Position numbers and translations under genes: made by a program | Origin: Halomonas sp. HL-48 | GTDB lineage: Bacteria > Pseudomonadota > Gammaproteobacteria > Pseudomonadales > Halomonadaceae | Direction: 5' to 3' | DNA: 64,000 nucleotides | NCBI RefSeq assembly: GCF_001314875.1 | Contig: NZ_LJZS01000001.1 | Coordinates: 62,001 to 126,000, forward strand | Notes under the pieces: model-generated | The model's database searches: none | Told to the model about the DNA's origin: nothing | The model's input: only the letters and a program-made list of their open reading frames with translations | Shown here: positions 61,491-64,000 of the stretch, piece by piece | Layout of the letters: every line of letters starts with the position of its first letter | How positions within the stretch are numbered: the first letter of the stretch is position 1

Positions 61491-64000
61491 TCAGCCATAT
61501 ACAGGGTTAAGCAGTGCCTCCTCGGTAAACACCACCAAGCCTAACTCTGGCCGGTAACCATGGATTTCCGTTACATCCAACGCCTGGAGAAAGTCCAGAA
61601 TTTCCTCACTGATGACCTGTCCGGGTACTAATACCGGAAAGCCTGGCGGATAGGGGATCACGAAGCTTGCCGACACTACATCTCGGCCTTCACGCATCTG
61701 CGCCTGCAATTTACCGTTATCAAAACGTAGATACTCGGTATTTTCTTCGTCGTAGGCGAGGAAATAGGCGCTGCGCATATCGCCCTGGGGCGTCTCCGCG
61801 CTGGGGCGGAAGGCATCATGAAAGCGGCTAAAGTCCGGCAGCGGTGGCAAATCATGATTCAACGAATGCACCTGCTGCTCGATAATCTTGCGCTCGGGGC
61901 GGCTGCTGTCTTCCAGGCGATACTCGAACTCTTTCGCCAGTTTGATTAACACATCCAGCAGATAGGCAATCGACCCGCGCGTTGTGCCAATATTGGTCAT
62001 GAACAGCACGGTATTGCGCGATGTTTTGTTGATCTGAATCCCGTACTTGTTCATCAGATATTCGTTCTTGAAGGTATCGCCATCGACCCCCGTATTGCCA
62101 ATCGCGATGGTCACGCGGGAAGGGTCGACCACAAACTCATCGCGGGCCCAGGCTTCCTCCATTTTGTTCCAGCCGGTCACCGGGTCGTAATACGACTCGA
62201 CACCCGACTCGCGATACGCCTCGGGCACCATGTCGCTGTTTTTCAGCACGCGGAAATACTTTTGCAGTAACGGGTGCGTATAGAGCTGCTCGCGGAGTGA
62301 CAACGCCGTTTCAACCTGGGCGTGCACGAGTTCAAAGCCTTCCATTTCCGCCTGCATGCGCCCAACATCCAGCGACGCCACAATCTGGTAGTTGGGGGAG
62401 GTCGAAGTATGGGTCATGTACGCCTCGTGGAAAGAGGCTTCCACTTTCTGACGAAAGTCCTGATCCCACACGTGAATCATTGAGCCCTGCCGCAACGAGG
62501 TCAGGGTTTTGTGCGTTGAGTGCGTGGCATAGGTACGAATACGCACCTCATCAGGGTCGGGCATCAACCGCTGGTCGAGCCAGGTCGCATCGTCTTCCGG
62601 GTCGAGCTTGTCGAACTCCTCCTTCCAGGCCGCGTATTCTTCCCGGTAGCTTGCGCTGCGATAACGATAGCGCAGGGTGCTTGCCGTGTTCATCGCGGTA
62701 CGCGGCCGATACGTCGGGTTGAAACCAGCAAAGGCGAACCAGGCTTCATCCCAGAGAAATACCAGGTCCGGCTTGATCGCCAAGCATTCTTCCATGACGC
62801 GGCGCACGTTATACACAATGCCGTCGAAGGTGCAGTTGGTCAGCAGCAGCATCTTCACCTTGTGCAGTTGGCCAGCGCGCTTATAGCTAAGCAGGGTTTT
62901 CTTGATGTCACGCAGCGGCACAGCCCCGTACATGGAATAGTCATCGAGCGGATAAGAATCCAGATAACTCACATGGGCACCGGCCAGCACCATGCCGTAG
63001 TGATGCGATTTATGGCAGTCACGGTCAATGAGCACGATGTCGCGGGGTTTGACCAGGGCTTGCACCACGATCTTGTTGGCGGTGGAGGTGCCGTTGGTAA
63101 CAAAGAAACTGCGGCGCGCCCCAAATGCCCTGGCGGCATACTCTTGCGCCTTTTTAATCGGCCCGAAGGGTTGTAGCAGCGAATCGAGCCCACCGGACGT
63201 TGCCGACGTTTCTGCCAGAAAAATATTGATGCCGTAGAAATCGATCATGTGCCCCGCCCAATGGGAACGCGTCACCGACTTGCCCCTTGAAATGGGCATG
63301 GCGTGAAACACCCCCGTGGGTTTTTTACTGTATTCACGCAGGGCATCAAAGAACGGTGTTCGGTATCGGTTATCGATAGCGCGCAGGATGGTGTGATGCT
63401 GCTCAATATAATCCGTTTCGCGGTAGAAAATGCGATTGAAATACTGAATGTCCTGGCTCGCCGTGGCCTCCACATCACCGCTGGTGACCAAAAACTGGTC
63501 GATCTCCGGACGTAGCTCATGAATCATCGAGCTAAGCAAGATACTGCGCTCGGCTTCGGTCTGATGCTCCAGCTCTTTCTCCGATAGGCCTTCCAAATAG
63601 TTACGTAAGGCACTGAGGTTGTACTTTGACTTGTAGGGAAACTCGTAGCGGATCAGGCACGCCTGGATATTGGGATTGACCAAAACGGCAATCAGCGCAT
63701 CCTCGAAGCTTTTCACGGTCACTACGTCATAGACAAAGCGGTCCTCGGGCCGGCGCATATTGTGAAACGCCTCGCGCACCACCTCTTCTTCCTGGTTAGA
63801 GAGGTTGTCGACGATCAACAGCTCAAAATAAGGCTGTGCCGAACTGTTGGACGCGGGGTGTCCGCGGCGAAGCTGATTGAGCGCGTCGAGCGTTTCCATG
63901 TCCTCTGCGCCGGCATCCGTCTCGGAAAGATCGACATGGCGACGACGATAGGACTCGCTGATCAACGCTCTTACCAGGCGCTTTACGACTTTATCGAGCA
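61491..64000 (-). CDS. Orn/Lys/Arg decarboxylase, 5' end outside the window
   Basis: Large fold-type I PLP decarboxylase. The reading frame is open to the right edge (LDKVVKRLVRAL precedes the first TTG-encoded residue), so the true start is beyond 64000 and at least 836 residues are coded. N-terminal wing-like region, then SFFVTNGTSTANKIVVQALV, the substrate/PLP aspartate in VFLWDEAWFAFAGF, and the PLP lysine in ATHSTHKTLTSLRQGSMIHV. It makes agmatine, cadaverine or putrescine for acid tolerance or polyamine synthesis; the substrate is not readable. With the downstream aldehyde dehydrogenase and aminotransferase it could feed amine turnover. Confidence 0.93.
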   Translation of the reverse strand, partial: LDKVVKRLVRALISESYRRRHVDLSETDAGAEDMETLDALNQLRRGHPASNSSAQPYFELLIVDNLSNQEEEVVREAFHNMRRPEDRFVYDVVTVKSFEDALIAVLVNPNIQACLIRYEFPYKSKYNLSALRNYLEGLSEKELEHQTEAERSILLSSMIHELRPEIDQFLVTSGDVEATASQDIQYFNRIFYRETDYIEQHHTILRAIDNRYRTPFFDALREYSKKPTGVFHAMPISRGKSVTRSHWAGHMIDFYGINIFLAETSATSGGLDSLLQPFGPIKKAQEYAARAFGARRSFFVTNGTSTANKIVVQALVKPRDIVLIDRDCHKSHHYGMVLAGAHVSYLDSYPLDDYSMYGAVPLRDIKKTLLSYKRAGQLHKVKMLLLTNCTFDGIVYNVRRVMEECLAIKPDLVFLWDEAWFAFAGFNPTYRPRTAMNTASTLRYRYRSASYREEYAAWKEEFDKLDPEDDATWLDQRLMPDPDEVRIRTYATHSTHKTLTSLRQGSMIHVWDQDFRQKVEASFHEAYMTHTSTSPNYQIVASLDVGRMQAEMEGFELVHAQVETALSLREQLYTHPLLQKYFRVLKNSDMVPEAYRESGVESYYDPVTGWNKMEEAWARDEFVVDPSRVTIAIGNTGVDGDTFKNEYLMNKYGIQINKTSRNTVLFMTNIGTTRGSIAYLLDVLIKLAKEFEYRLEDSSRPERKIIEQQVHSLNHDLPPLPDFSRFHDAFRPSAETPQGDMRSAYFLAYDEENTEYLRFDNGKLQAQMREGRDVVSASFVIPYPPGFPVLVPGQVISEEILDFLQALDVTEIHGYRPELGLVVFTEEALLNPVYG

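Noticed and set aside
63963-63965. TTG as the start of the decarboxylase gene
   Set aside because: The frame stays open to the window edge and the upstream residues look coding, so the real start is outside the window.
53-64000. tRNA or rRNA genes
   Set aside because: Reading through the intergenic regions I saw no cloverleaf arms, GTTCRA-type T loops or rRNA stretches. The gaps are mostly too short.

Overview
The window comes from the chromosome of a Gram-negative gammaproteobacterium, most likely a moderate halophile of the Halomonadaceae. The evidence is a GC-rich genome, acidic proteins (for example NlpD and the porin), and standard gammaproteobacterial gene blocks. The assignment rests on gene content and order read by eye, not on a database search. 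I saw no rRNA, tRNA, CRISPR array, insertion sequence or prophage.

Layout. 1-5.8 kb: peptidoglycan sugar recycling (amgK, murU) with a small cyclotransferase, an OsmC protein, S-adenosylmethionine decarboxylase (speD), then lpxL and alr on the minus strand. 5.8-13.0 kb: the classic block ftsB-ispD-ispF-truD-surE-pcm-(DUF368)-nlpD-rpoS, read right to left. 13-21 kb: an acyltransferase-like protein, an aldehyde dehydrogenase, a GAF/PAS hybrid histidine kinase with its REC-GGDEF-EAL partner, and hexR. 21-29 kb: RidA, a DksA-like zinc finger, a broken MFS gene, two paralogous tandem Usp genes flanking paired crcB genes, an ACR3-like transporter and cfa, then a SulP transporter. 29-34.5 kb: NAD-type isocitrate dehydrogenase, a Zn/Cd P-type ATPase divergent from its MerR regulator, a ZIP transporter and a TetR regulator.

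34.6-46.5 kb is the most unusual part. A 763-residue protein fuses a tubulin-tyrosine-ligase-like ATP-grasp domain to a PqqD-like (RiPP recognition) domain. Just downstream is an 83-residue exported peptide with a Glu/Gly/Ala tail resembling a tubulin tail. A paralogous 100-residue peptide, with the same FxYxxPxLALVAGG segment and an AEAEGG repeat tail, lies about 7 kb away between DoxX and a zinc-finger anti-sigma gene, downstream of an ECF sigma gene. Three promoters, in front of the ligase operon, a DUF302 gene and the doxX-peptide operon, share the element TGTAAR-N13-CGRYCACT. This suggests one ECF regulon that makes two acidic peptides and a candidate peptide-modifying ligase. I know of no description of this combination. 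The same region holds an ArsR-rhodanese regulator with a clear operator, a DsrE protein, an L,D-transpeptidase and an AhpD-like protein.

46.5-64 kb: a BdlA-like soluble chemoreceptor, a 1-Cys peroxiredoxin, a CNNM/CorC-type protein, a membrane diguanylate cyclase, a phnDCE-type ABC importer with a porin, luxS, a monooxygenase-fold protein, a second DUF302 protein, a haloacid-dehalogenase-like protein, and an amine catabolism group (class III aminotransferase, aldehyde dehydrogenase, and an Orn/Lys/Arg decarboxylase open at the right edge).
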